Shown: piece by piece, positions 37,101 to 45,804 of the stretch
Position numbering within the stretch: position 1 is the first letter of the stretch
Layout of the letters: every line of letters starts with the position of its first letter
Notes under the pieces: generated by a model
What the model was told of the DNA's origin: nothing
The model's database searches: none
What the model saw: only the letters and a program-made list of their open reading frames with translations
Made by a program: the position numbers and the translations under genes
Assembly (NCBI RefSeq): GCF_947499295.1
Contig: NZ_CANMNP010000019.1
Location: 78,755-142,754 of the forward strand
Direction: 5' to 3'
DNA length: 64,000 nt
Source of the DNA: an uncultured Roseibium sp.
GTDB lineage: Bacteria > Pseudomonadota > Alphaproteobacteria > Rhizobiales > Stappiaceae

Positions 37101-40100
37101 GGGAGACACAAGTCAGGATATCGTCTGACGACAGTGTTGTTGAAATTCTGTCGAGGCCAAGACTTTCCGACAATGACTGGTCCCTGAATGCCCGGGGAAC
37201 CTTTATCACCCCGTCTACGTCTTCCCGAACCCCTTGGCTAAAGACAGGCGAGCAATCGATTTCGCAGTTGGGCCATGACGAACTTTACAAGATAACGGAA
37301 ACCTTCGGCCTGAATTACGGGCCTGCATTCCGCCGCGCCGACAAAGTCATAAAGCATAGCGACAAAACTGCGACTGTCTCTCTGCTTGGTCAGGATGCCA
37401 CTGTCGAGCCGCTTTCATTCGCTCTTTGTCCGACACTTGTCGATGCCGGTTTCCACGGCCTCTTCGCGTTGTTGGACGGCGTTGAAGACATCCCTCAAAA
37501 CACCTCTTTCCTGCCGATCAGGTTGGGTACGCTTCGCCTGTTGGCGCCGGACAGCAAGCCGACCTCTGTTCGAATTGAGGTTACCAAAGCCTCACCTCGA
37601 TCCATCGAGGCAAGTTTCGAGTTTCTCGACGCCGACGGCCTGACTGTCGCTCGCCTGATTAAATCTCGATTCAAAGCCGTCACATTGGGTCAGGACTTTC
37701 AACCAGACGATCTGGTCTACCGGCAAATTGCATCAATACTTCCGGAGAGTGATCGAACTTCACCGCTTGAACAGACGTTCAAGGGTATCTCGGCGCTGGC
37801 GGCGGACCTTGGACTTGCAGGTTCGGATGATGAAGAACTCGATGATAGTCGTGTGCTCATTGAAGCGTTCGGCAGAACGATTGCTCATCAAACTCTTTTC
37901 AATAAGTTCGGCAGTCGAATTGTCCGCGTTCCGGACTTGATGGCTTCCGGCGAGTTGCATGAAACCTCGGGTCCCCTTGCTTGCACATTGTTTCTATGGC
38001 TCTGTGAAAGCGAGCTTTGCAACGAAACCGAAAGCGGTTTTAACCTAAAGAATCCCGAAGAATACCCATCACCTGCGGAACTGCTGCAGGCCCTGACAGA
38101 CGGTGGCGGCGAACACATAGCTGAGGCCGCGCTACTTGCACGCCTTTGGACAGGACTGGAAACGATCCTTTCCGATGGTCTGGAAGACACTGCCAGCAAA
38201 CTCTATTCCTCCAGTCTTTTTGAAGCTTACAAAGCTTCTTCTCCTGGAAAACGCGCTTTGACAGCCGCGCTTCAAGTGAGCGCGCTGAAGTTCGTGGAGA
38301 CTTGGCCAAAAGACCAAGTGCTTCGTATTCTGCTTGTTGGTGCGACTGGTGCTCTAGCCGCGAATCTCGATACGGTTCTTGATCCGACTCATATGGCCCT
38401 GACTGTGACCGATGCGACCACAGCACAAGTCGGGCGCGGCGAACGTCTCTGGCAAGGCTCACCCACGACTGAATTTGTCGAACCCTCGGAAGCGGATTTC
38501 AAGTTTGACAACCATTTCGACCTCATACTTTTCGACACGTCTCTTGCTGACATTGACTCTGAAACGCTAAAGCTTTTTGCGCGTTCAGCATTGACCAACG
38601 GCGTAGTCCTAGCCGCCGAAGCTTTGCCACAGCCCCTGACTGATTTGATCATGGGTGTTGGAAGCTCCTGGTGGGACGATACTGCAACGGCGGAATTCCC
38701 GGTTACCAAGCAACTGAACGACTGGGCCAAACCGCTGGAAGCAGCGGGTTTCCGGATGGTTGAAAGTGTACCGTTAAAAAGCACACAGATCGAAGCTGAT
38801 TTGATTGCTGCCCGAGCGCCTTCAACTGGTTCAGATGAAGTGACGGAAAATGACGCGGCTGCTTCGGACACTCAAGATTTTCAGAAATCCTACCTGCTGC
38901 TGACCGATGCGGATGGCACGTCACATCGGCTTGCCGAAGGCCTGAAGTCTTGCCTGGAGCGCAATGGCCACAAGGCAACTCTATTGGTTCCAGGCGAAAT
39001 CACGGAAGAACTCGGAGAGGACATTTGGAGTGCGTCACTCGACGCAGACAAGTTGAGTGCATCGGCTGATGCCGCGCTGAACAAGCTGCTCTTTGATCAT
39101 CAAGGTCGCGTCGTTCATTTGCTGGGTGCATACGCCGACGACACCGATGCGCTGAAGTCTGTTGACACAAGAGCTTATAGCCTCATGGCGCTGCTCAAGG
39201 CGCTTGGGCCGAATAGCGGCGAGTTTACGCTGGTTTCGCCGGCTGGTGCGCAGGATATTGCAGGCGGTAAGGCCGCAGTGCCAAGTCAGGCAGGGATCTG
39301 GGCATTTGGCCGAGTGGTTATGAACGAGTACCCGGATGCCAATCTGAAGCTGATCGATGTCTCACCTGATTTGGAACCGGGGATCGCTGCGGCACGCGTT
39401 GCCGACGAAATTCTGATCGAGAACTGCGAAAGAGAAATCGTCCTAAACAGCGAAACTCGGTCGGGTATTCGCATCCTCAGAGGTGGCGTTCTTCCAGAAA
39501 CAACTCTTCCTGATGGTGCCCGACCGTCAATGAGACTTGATATCCAGAGGCAAGGATCGCTGGATCAACTCAACTGGCAAGCCGTCGAACGCAAGCCCTT
39601 GCAAGGCAACGACGTCGAAATTGCAGTTGACGCCAGCGGTTTGAATTTCCGTGACGTGATGTGGGCGCTCGGATTGCTGCCTGAAGAAGCGCTTGAAGAT
39701 GGATTTGCGGGACCAACACTCGGAATGGAGTGCTGTGGGCATGTTGTCGGTTGCGGGCCGGACGTGACACGTTTCAAACCCGGCGACAAAGTAATCACCT
39801 TTGCACCAGCCTGTTTTGCGACACATGTTACAGTCGCGGAAGCAGGATGCGCGCCCATGCCTCGCACGGTTTCGGCTGAAGAAGCAGCTACAATCCCAGT
39901 TACCTTCCTGACTGCATATTATGCACTGGTTCATCTCGCTGAATTGTCAGAGGACGACACTGTTCTGATACATGGTGGTGCGGGTGGCGTCGGTCTGGCA
40001 GCACTTCAGATCGCAAAGTGGCGCGGTGCCAAAATCATCGCAACTGCAGGATCTGAAGACAAGCGTAACACCCTGGCTCTTCTCGGTGCAGATGTTGTGC

Positions 40101-41785
40101 TTGACTCGCGCAGCCTGGCATTCGTTGATGCAGTGATGGAGGAAACGCGAGGCGAAGGCGTTGATGTCGTTCTGAATTCTCTCTTCGGTGAAGCGATGGA
40201 ACGCAGCATCGAAGTCCTGAAACCGTTTGGACGTTTTCTGGAACTTGGAAAACGAGACTATTACAGTAACACGCGCATCGGCCTTCGGCCGTTCAGGCAG
40301 AACCTAACCTACTTTGGCATTGACGCCGACCAGCTTCTGACACGGCAACCTCAATTGGCAGTCGACCTTTTTGTGAAATTGGTCGAGTTGTTCGAAGATG
40401 GGATTCTCAAGCCGCTCCCTCACCGCGTATTCGAAGCATCAGACGCAGTCGACGCATTCCGTCTCATGCAACAGGCCGGGCATATCGGAAAAATCGTGAT
40501 CCGTCCTCCGCAGGTTCCAGAGGCTGTCCCCTCCCAATCTGTCGTTGAGTTTGATAGCGACGCTGTTTACCTAATTGCTGGGGGTTTCGGTGGCTTCGGT
40601 GCGGCCCTTTTGCACCGACTTGCAGATCATGGCGCCAAAAATCTCGTCGTTCTTAGCCGCCGCGGCGCGACCAGTGATGATGCCAAGGCAGTTATTGGTG
40701 AACTTGAGGATCGCAACGTTTCCATTCATGGAATTGCTTGCGACATCACCGATGAGGATACTGTCAGGGCTGCTCTCCGAGAAGTCCGTACTGGCGGAAA
40801 ACCAATCAAAGGCGTCTTCCACACCGCGATGGTACTTAACGACGTCTTGCTCGCAAACATGGATCATGACGGTCTTACACGCGTCCTCGCACCCAAAATT
40901 CGCGGCGCCGAGCTTCTTGACCGGTTTACAGCAGACGATCCTCTTGACCATTTTGTCCTGTATTCTTCTGCAACAACGCTTGTCGGAAATCCAGGACAGG
41001 CGAATTATGTCGCTGCAAACGGTTATTTGGAAGGTTTGGCACGTCGCAGACGTGCGGAAGGCAAGCCCGGGCTGGCGGTAGCCTGGGGCGCAATATCCGA
41101 CGCAGGGTATCTGGCTCGAAATGAAGACGTCAACGAGATGCTGTCTCGCAAACTCGGCCGTCATGCACTGACTGCCAAGGAGGCACTTGACGGCCTTATG
41201 TCTTTGCTTGCCCAGTCAGCGACCGATGACGTCGCACAGGCTTCTCTCGGTTTTGCGCGGATTGATTGGCAAGCTGCGCGCAAAGACCTAACGCTGGTCG
41301 GAACACCGCTGGTCAGCCTACTTGGACTTGGCGACGAAGACGACGCCGGTGCTGATGGGGTGATCAATCTGGCAGAAATGCTTGAAGGCATGGATCAAGT
41401 CACGGCCGCGCAGACCGTCGCCAAGTTGCTTTCGGCTGAAATCGGGAAAATCTTGAGGATTGCACCTGAAGAGATTGATCCCCATAAGCCCCTGTCTGAT
41501 ATCGGAATGGATTCATTGATGGCGCTGGAGCTGCGCATGAGCGCTGAACGGCAGTTGGGTATCGATATTCCGCTTATGTCTCTTGCCAATGGTGCTACGC
41601 TCATAGATCTGTCCGGTCGGGTTGCCAACCGGGTACTCGGCGAGGAAAATACAACTGGCATCTCAGACGAGACCCAACAGCTTGCAAGCCTGCACATGGA
41701 CGACGAACGACCGGAAACAGAAGATCTTTCAGACGTTGCAGCAGAAGTTGAAAACAAAAGCCGGGAACTTGGTTCTTTCCTTTAA
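34160..41785 (+). CDS. rkpA: RkpA-like iterative type I polyketide/fatty acid synthase
   Basis: 2541-residue single-module, fully reducing PKS. KS (about 5-430): Cys176 in DTACSSS, His311 (HGTGT), His349 (GHLEP). AT (about 530-850): Ser627 in GHSVGE; specificity motif YPFH, intermediate between malonyl (HAFH) and methylmalonyl (YASH) types. DH (about 890-1170): His932, but H-x3-D-x4-P replaces H-x3-G-x4-P. About 1200-1560: degenerate methyltransferase-like region without a glycine-rich SAM loop. ER (about 1790-2115; HGGAGGVG at 1938). KR (about 2135-2310; GGFGGFG, Tyr2283). ACP: Ser2452 in DIGMDSLMA. There is no thioesterase. Same layout and size as Sinorhizobium RkpA, needed for K-antigen capsule. 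GTG start with a weak AGG signal. Followed 24 bases later by rkpG. Confidence 0.92.
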   Translation: MASLTSNINILGYSTRLPGANDSGEFWSLLKNGECAVSSVSPERWPLTRFSHPSQSTSGKTYTFAAGQLDDVWGFDPSFFGISPREAVQMDPQQRLLLQLVWEALEHANMRPSDLAGSNTGVYVGASSLDYHHRFLVDPAMADMQFMTGNTLSIVSNRISYIYDLRGPSFTVDTACSSSIVALHEAVSAIESGQIDTAIVCGVSLLLSPFAFVGFSRATMLSPTGLCQAFDANGDGYVRSEGGAVLVLRADRAGIPEGAKSHGKLLATGINADGRTVGLSLPSPYAQADLLREIYEGLEIDPSELAFVEAHGTGTRVGDPAEADALGKVIGQKRSDVLPIGSVKTNVGHLEPVSGLIGFLKSVMALREDLFPKSLHFNTPNPDIPFDELNLKVAGEAISLERNGKRRLAGINSFGFGGTNAHAVIGDADPLPGKGKKKSKQTPAAEAPLVVSARSKEALQQLAGRYLDYLANEPNESVEDLISTSVHARDLLSERLVVLGKTKSEKVDALRAFAEDGNENDNLIAGSIIKPDAKVGFVFSGNGSQWAGMGQEAYQADVSFRNSFDKVDKIFMGLSGWSLVTTLFAEDLESDLERSEVAQPLLFAIQVAIVEALRDRGIEASGTTGHSVGEVAAAWCAGALDLKQAVKVIRARSSEQEVVRDLGSMGALLLPAEKAVEAIKESGLPRLELAADNSPRSVTISGDSESLDAFAKFARKKKWAMRKLNLAYPFHSALVDPIEKPLLAALKGLKPSPAALPFYSTVTPELPDTKVSAEYWWKNVRQPVKFATAIENMAADDFSVLVEIGPKAVLGTYVNDVLRAKGKKAKFLETLKEPSKNSEARETNPIDRIAASILANGGVTVLEKYVGPKPALMRPLPSYPWQNSDYRPENSPEHIDFMFGQNWPLLGHRLRKDTAEWFNHIDSGSLPFLQDHKVEDSVVFPAAGYIEMSLRAALRWTKGEIIELRDFDIVRPLVIEGDEVWETQVRISSDDSVVEILSRPRLSDNDWSLNARGTFITPSTSSRTPWLKTGEQSISQLGHDELYKITETFGLNYGPAFRRADKVIKHSDKTATVSLLGQDATVEPLSFALCPTLVDAGFHGLFALLDGVEDIPQNTSFLPIRLGTLRLLAPDSKPTSVRIEVTKASPRSIEASFEFLDADGLTVARLIKSRFKAVTLGQDFQPDDLVYRQIASILPESDRTSPLEQTFKGISALAADLGLAGSDDEELDDSRVLIEAFGRTIAHQTLFNKFGSRIVRVPDLMASGELHETSGPLACTLFLWLCESELCNETESGFNLKNPEEYPSPAELLQALTDGGGEHIAEAALLARLWTGLETILSDGLEDTASKLYSSSLFEAYKASSPGKRALTAALQVSALKFVETWPKDQVLRILLVGATGALAANLDTVLDPTHMALTVTDATTAQVGRGERLWQGSPTTEFVEPSEADFKFDNHFDLILFDTSLADIDSETLKLFARSALTNGVVLAAEALPQPLTDLIMGVGSSWWDDTATAEFPVTKQLNDWAKPLEAAGFRMVESVPLKSTQIEADLIAARAPSTGSDEVTENDAAASDTQDFQKSYLLLTDADGTSHRLAEGLKSCLERNGHKATLLVPGEITEELGEDIWSASLDADKLSASADAALNKLLFDHQGRVVHLLGAYADDTDALKSVDTRAYSLMALLKALGPNSGEFTLVSPAGAQDIAGGKAAVPSQAGIWAFGRVVMNEYPDANLKLIDVSPDLEPGIAAARVADEILIENCEREIVLNSETRSGIRILRGGVLPETTLPDGARPSMRLDIQRQGSLDQLNWQAVERKPLQGNDVEIAVDASGLNFRDVMWALGLLPEEALEDGFAGPTLGMECCGHVVGCGPDVTRFKPGDKVITFAPACFATHVTVAEAGCAPMPRTVSAEEAATIPVTFLTAYYALVHLAELSEDDTVLIHGGAGGVGLAALQIAKWRGAKIIATAGSEDKRNTLALLGADVVLDSRSLAFVDAVMEETRGEGVDVVLNSLFGEAMERSIEVLKPFGRFLELGKRDYYSNTRIGLRPFRQNLTYFGIDADQLLTRQPQLAVDLFVKLVELFEDGILKPLPHRVFEASDAVDAFRLMQQAGHIGKIVIRPPQVPEAVPSQSVVEFDSDAVYLIAGGFGGFGAALLHRLADHGAKNLVVLSRRGATSDDAKAVIGELEDRNVSIHGIACDITDEDTVRAALREVRTGGKPIKGVFHTAMVLNDVLLANMDHDGLTRVLAPKIRGAELLDRFTADDPLDHFVLYSSATTLVGNPGQANYVAANGYLEGLARRRRAEGKPGLAVAWGAISDAGYLARNEDVNEMLSRKLGRHALTAKEALDGLMSLLAQSATDDVAQASLGFARIDWQAARKDLTLVGTPLVSLLGLGDEDDAGADGVINLAEMLEGMDQVTAAQTVAKLLSAEIGKILRIAPEEIDPHKPLSDIGMDSLMALELRMSAERQLGIDIPLMSLANGATLIDLSGRVANRVLGEENTTGISDETQQLASLHMDDERPETEDLSDVAAEVENKSRELGSFL

Positions 41786-41809
41786 CCGGCAATATTAAGG
41801 AATACCGGA

Positions 41810-43168
41810 ATGGGCGCAGACGATCGTGCCAAGCTAATGGACAGCTTGAAAGCAAACCGACGCTCCGCAAGGGGACGCGCCTCAGACGCCCCAGCCCACA
41901 AGAAGCCGGTGGCACCAAAGCGCAAGGTCTACGACTTTAAGGAAATGCCGCAGATCAAGCAGCTGCAGATGCACAAGGCAGCTGCTGACATGATGGGCAT
42001 TGAAAACCCCTTTTTCAGACCACACGACGGATTGGCGTCCGGCACCAGCTTAATTGAAGGCAACAACTATGATAACTTTGCCTCTTACAATTACATCGGT
42101 TTGAACGGTCATCCAAAGGTGAATGCGGCTGCGACCGCGGCAGTTGCACACTTTGGAACGAGTGTTTCAGCCAGCCGGATCGTTGCTGGCGAGCGACCAT
42201 TCCACGCTGAACTCGAAGCTATTCTTGCACGCATTCACGGTGTTGAATCTTCGGTGGTGATGGTGTCGGGCCACGCAACCAATGTAACCACGATCGGTCA
42301 CCTGATGCACAAGGGCGACCTGATCTTGACAGACTCCTTCGTGCACAACTCGATTGCCGAAGGCGCCAGGCTCTCCGGCGCCACGCGTATGAATTTCCCG
42401 CATGACAACCTTGATGCGTTGGAAAAACTTTTGGCTGATCACAGGCACAAATTCGACAAAGTGCTGGTGATCGTCGAAGGCCTTTATTCAATGGATGGAG
42501 ACTTTCCGGACCTCAAACGCGTCATTGCGCTGAAACAGGCGTATGATGCCTGGCTTATGGTCGATGAGGCCCATTCTATCGGTGTTTTAGGAAAAACCGG
42601 CAGAGGCATTTCAGAGCACTTTGACATCGACCCGAATGAGGTCGAAATCTGGATGGGAACGCTCAGCAAAACTTTTTCGTCTTGCGGCGGATATATTGCT
42701 GGCTCGAAAGTCCTTTGCGACTATCTGAAAGTCTCAGCACCCGGTTTTGTTTTTTCAGTCGGAATGTCGGCTGCGCTGGCAGGAGCTGCTATCGCTTCAG
42801 CTGAATTGATGCTTCAGGAGCCTGAGCGCGTAACAAAACTTCAGAAAAACGGGTCACTTTTCTTAAAACTTGCAAAAGAAGCGGGCCTCAACACCGGGCC
42901 GAGTGCCGGCTATGCCGTGGTACCTGTGATCGTCGGCGATTCTGCGAGCGCAGCAACGCTCTCCAACCGATTGCTAGCAAGGGGAATAAACGCACTTCCG
43001 ATCATCTTCCCAGCGGTTCCAGAAAAGTCAGCGCGCATTCGTTTTTTCATTACGAGCGAGCATACGTCTGAACAAATCGAGCGAGCGGTTCAAGCAACTG
43101 TCGAAGAACTTGACGCCATGCGTTCAGATGGCACCGCTGTCGACAGGCTCATCAAAGCAACCAGATAA
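41810..43168 (+). CDS. rkpG: RkpG-like alpha-oxoamine synthase
   Basis: 452-residue PLP enzyme of the alpha-oxoamine synthase family (serine palmitoyltransferase, KBL, AONS), which condenses an acyl thioester with an amino acid, losing CO2, to give an aminoketone. Motifs: DSFVHNSIAEGARLSGA, LMVDEAHSIGVLG, and Lys287 in GTLSKTFSSCGGYIAGS. A polar N-terminal extension of about 60 residues may dock to the PKS. ATG 41810 with AAGGA seven bases upstream, 24 bases after rkpA, so surely one operon. In Sinorhizobium RkpG is called an acyltransferase; release of the RkpA chain is my inference. The amino-acid partner is unknown. Confidence 0.9.
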   Translation: MGADDRAKLMDSLKANRRSARGRASDAPAHKKPVAPKRKVYDFKEMPQIKQLQMHKAAADMMGIENPFFRPHDGLASGTSLIEGNNYDNFASYNYIGLNGHPKVNAAATAAVAHFGTSVSASRIVAGERPFHAELEAILARIHGVESSVVMVSGHATNVTTIGHLMHKGDLILTDSFVHNSIAEGARLSGATRMNFPHDNLDALEKLLADHRHKFDKVLVIVEGLYSMDGDFPDLKRVIALKQAYDAWLMVDEAHSIGVLGKTGRGISEHFDIDPNEVEIWMGTLSKTFSSCGGYIAGSKVLCDYLKVSAPGFVFSVGMSAALAGAAIASAELMLQEPERVTKLQKNGSLFLKLAKEAGLNTGPSAGYAVVPVIVGDSASAATLSNRLLARGINALPIIFPAVPEKSARIRFFITSEHTSEQIERAVQATVEELDAMRSDGTAVDRLIKATR

Positions 43169-43208
43169 CAGATTGATCCACTTCAACCCGCAGCTCTTGA
43201 TAAATTTC

Positions 43209-43233
43209 GGGCTCGATCGCTAAGAGCCCTTTT
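43209..43233 (+). terminator. Probable terminator of rkpA-rkpG
   Basis: GGGCTC (43209-43214) and GAGCCC (43224-43229) with a 9-base loop, followed by TTTT. It overlaps the end of convergent rkpH. Short stem but correctly placed. Confidence 0.5.
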
Positions 43234-44029
43234 GGTTGAGATATCTCGGATCTTGTTCAATCTTGGCTTCAAAACCACCAAGGAACAAGTCACCGATCTT
43301 TGCCGGCAACAGGTTTTGCAAGCGGATCCCCATAGCCAAAATGAATGGAAACGCAAAAAATGCCTGCCGGCGATTTATGGCGCGCCGCATGAGTTGAGCT
43401 GCCTTTTCAGCTGATACTTCAAATGGTTTCGACCCTTTGTGACGCGCGGACATTGGTGAGGTCACAAATCCTGGACAGACAATCGTTACAGAAACACCGA
43501 ATGGCTTCAGCCAACCGCGCAGCGCATGGCCGTATGCAATGACGGCTGCCTTGGTCGCGCTGTAAGAAGGCATGTCTGGTAGCGCGCGCATACCTGCAAG
43601 TGACGACATCAGCACAATCTGACCTTTTCCACGCTTCTGCAACGCGCCAACCACGCCCGTTACAGTGTTGACAACGCCCCTGTAATTCACGTCGATTTGC
43701 CGATCGCTATCCTGGTCACTTTCTCTCGTTCTGTTGGGGCCAAGACCCGCGGTCACACCTGCGTTTGCAATGACAAGATCGATTGGATGACGCTCATCCA
43801 GGTCATTCAGAAAGCCATGCAATACCTGGCGATCACGAATATCAATCGCAGCAATTTCACCGTCCGAGCCGAGTGCGCGTATTTCTTGCAATAGCGGATG
43901 CAATCGCGACTTTTCCCTTGCGATCAGAGCGAGATAGACGTTTTCCTTGGCGAATTCACGCGCAAGTGCTTGCCCTATGCCACCACTTGCGCCTGTCAAG
44001 ACGATGACCCTGGCATCCTTTGTTGTCAT
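43220..44029 (-). CDS. rkpH: RkpH-like short-chain dehydrogenase/reductase
   Basis: 269-residue classical SDR. Cofactor motif TGASGGIG at 13-20, NAG (IANAGVTAG), and catalytic Ser (MSSLAG), Tyr and Lys (YSATK). The C-terminal ~50 residues include a hydrophobic/basic stretch (AFFAFPFILAMGIRLQNLLP), suggesting membrane association as in 3-ketosphinganine reductases. It resembles Sinorhizobium RkpH. It is the last gene of the minus-strand capsule run, 29 bases after kpsC, and converges on rkpG. Likely role (inferred): reduce the keto group of the RkpA/RkpG product. ATG 44029 with AAAGGA upstream. Confidence 0.87.
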   Translation of the reverse strand: MTTKDARVIVLTGASGGIGQALAREFAKENVYLALIAREKSRLHPLLQEIRALGSDGEIAAIDIRDRQVLHGFLNDLDERHPIDLVIANAGVTAGLGPNRTRESDQDSDRQIDVNYRGVVNTVTGVVGALQKRGKGQIVLMSSLAGMRALPDMPSYSATKAAVIAYGHALRGWLKPFGVSVTIVCPGFVTSPMSARHKGSKPFEVSAEKAAQLMRRAINRRQAFFAFPFILAMGIRLQNLLPAKIGDLFLGGFEAKIEQDPRYLNQKGS

Positions 44030-44058
44030 GCTTCAAAGTCCTTTCAGGATTGAGTTGC

Positions 44059-45804
44059 TTAGATACCAAGCTTACGCCCAAGCCAGGATGAATGCCGCTT
44101 AACTGCAGTTACGATTAGATGTCGACGATCTAGCCGTTGTTCGGAGAGTCTTGATACCAAATATTCTGGCGTGCATGGCAGTAGCGAAACTGGGTCGATG
44201 GTTCGTGAATAGCGTACGATCGCTAAATAGACCAATTCGGGCATGGACCGGTTCCGGCCCCGTCCCTCGATTTCCGTCAGATCTTTGGTAAGGCCCCACC
44301 CTGCGTAGAATGGCGCGCCGTGAACAGTCACTTCCTTGCTTCTTAACAGGGCTTCGAAACCTGAAAGGGAAGAGAACGTCTCCAAGGCATCGACAGCTTC
44401 TATCAAATCAACAATGTTGGCAGCTTCGGCAACTTCGTCGGCATACTGAAGTGCGACATTCTTCGGTACACGCCCTTTGCGAAGCCCGGTTTCCACATCA
44501 GGATGCGGCTTGAATACGAGAAAGGCGTCCGGATTGCGCTCTCGCGTGAGCTTGAGCAAATCCAGATTGACATTTGGTGTTTTGGCACAATCGATCGTTG
44601 CGGACCGGGACTTACGGATTGCGGCGTCATCAGCGACCTGGCCTGGGATCAGAATTGTCTTTCGATCCTTCGGAAACAGGAACTTCTTGGATTTTCCAAA
44701 GTTGTATTTTGAGACGCGCGAAGCCTTGATCAAGGAGACCAGATCACGGCCTCGCGCCAATTCGGTTACGGTCAAATTGTAGTTTTTCAGCAAGTCCTCA
44801 AGACGGCTTGGTCGAGACGGATCGTAGTAGATTCCAAGATCATCAACTGCCAACATCGCGCCGCGGGCAAGTCCTGCTCCCAAACCTACCGACCGCAGAA
44901 AGCCGTCCTCAATCCTCGAAAGCGGAATGCTTTTTCTCTCACACTCTGCTTCAAACTCTTTGTCAGTTCTGCCTGCCCAAGATACGATTTCTCCCCCAGT
45001 GGCTATAGCTGCGGAAATCGCCTCTTCTTTGGTTTCGTGAAATTCTACCGGCCCGCCTTGCCCAGAGAAAGTTGCTGCAATAGAGGGGTGGTTCCAGTAT
45101 TGCGCACCGAAGGCATGAACCGGTTTCGCATTTTTTTGCCAATTCGATTGGACTAACGCAAATATTTCAAAAGCTTCACGAGATGATATGGGAACTCCCG
45201 AATAGGGCGAGAACCAAGCGGTATGACGAATAAAGATCCGGTCCAAGACTTTGTCCAACGGCACTGCCTCTGTCAGACAGGCACTCGCCAAAGCGTTCCA
45301 AAAACCAACTCGGTCAACAGAACCGACGCGACCTGAAAGCAAACTTTCACATTCAATGCTTTCGCATTCGGTAGCAGCAGTTTCACCAGCAAATTCGCAA
45401 GCTAGGTGCTTGGCGCGCCAGTTGCCAACGAACTCAAATTGCATCTCCTTTTCCCGAAACCCGGCGGAACAGCCTTTCACGAGACCTAGAGCGATCTTGG
45501 AAAAAACGTCATCCTCCAGAAGCCAATGGCGCTCGAATGGCAAAATGATCAGACTTCCAGGCACTCGCTTGGCATGCAGTGGTGTGGGACCCGCAACAAC
45601 AAGGAAGTGAGGTGCTTTTACGTCCTGGTCACTCGAATTGTTTCCCAACAAGGAATTCGTCGAGACTGCATAGACCGGACTTGTCAATTCCGGCCACTGC
45701 AGAAAGCCGGTGCTCATAGCCGCTAAAAGCTTGGGTTTGATGTCCTGTAAATCGGGCGTTACCACCAGCTTCTTTCGTTCTCTTGATTGAAGCCAATTGA
45801 TCAC
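44059..45804 (-). CDS. rkpJ: KpsC/RkpJ-like capsule linker beta-Kdo transferase
   Basis: 581 residues, family of KpsC, which extends the poly-beta-Kdo linker joining capsule chains to their lipid anchor at the inner membrane. The KpsC motif set occurs once (about 225-530): SWAGRTDKEFE, SRIEDGFLRSVGLGA, DDLGIYYDPSRPS, FKPHPDV, SLSGFEALLR and VHGAPFYAGWGLT. E. coli KpsC (about 675 aa) has two such modules; here the first ~200 residues carry no recognisable copy. GTG start at 45804 forms a 4-base GTGA overlap with the preceding kpsS-like gene, so translation is coupled. Confidence 0.88.
   Translation of the reverse strand: MINWLQSRERKKLVVTPDLQDIKPKLLAAMSTGFLQWPELTSPVYAVSTNSLLGNNSSDQDVKAPHFLVVAGPTPLHAKRVPGSLIILPFERHWLLEDDVFSKIALGLVKGCSAGFREKEMQFEFVGNWRAKHLACEFAGETAATECESIECESLLSGRVGSVDRVGFWNALASACLTEAVPLDKVLDRIFIRHTAWFSPYSGVPISSREAFEIFALVQSNWQKNAKPVHAFGAQYWNHPSIAATFSGQGGPVEFHETKEEAISAAIATGGEIVSWAGRTDKEFEAECERKSIPLSRIEDGFLRSVGLGAGLARGAMLAVDDLGIYYDPSRPSRLEDLLKNYNLTVTELARGRDLVSLIKASRVSKYNFGKSKKFLFPKDRKTILIPGQVADDAAIRKSRSATIDCAKTPNVNLDLLKLTRERNPDAFLVFKPHPDVETGLRKGRVPKNVALQYADEVAEAANIVDLIEAVDALETFSSLSGFEALLRSKEVTVHGAPFYAGWGLTKDLTEIEGRGRNRSMPELVYLAIVRYSRTIDPVSLLPCTPEYLVSRLSEQRLDRRHLIVTAVKRHSSWLGRKLGI

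Noticed and set aside
37760..38840. Functional C-methyltransferase domain in RkpA
   Set aside because: The SAM-binding glycine motif is missing; the region looks like a structural remnant.
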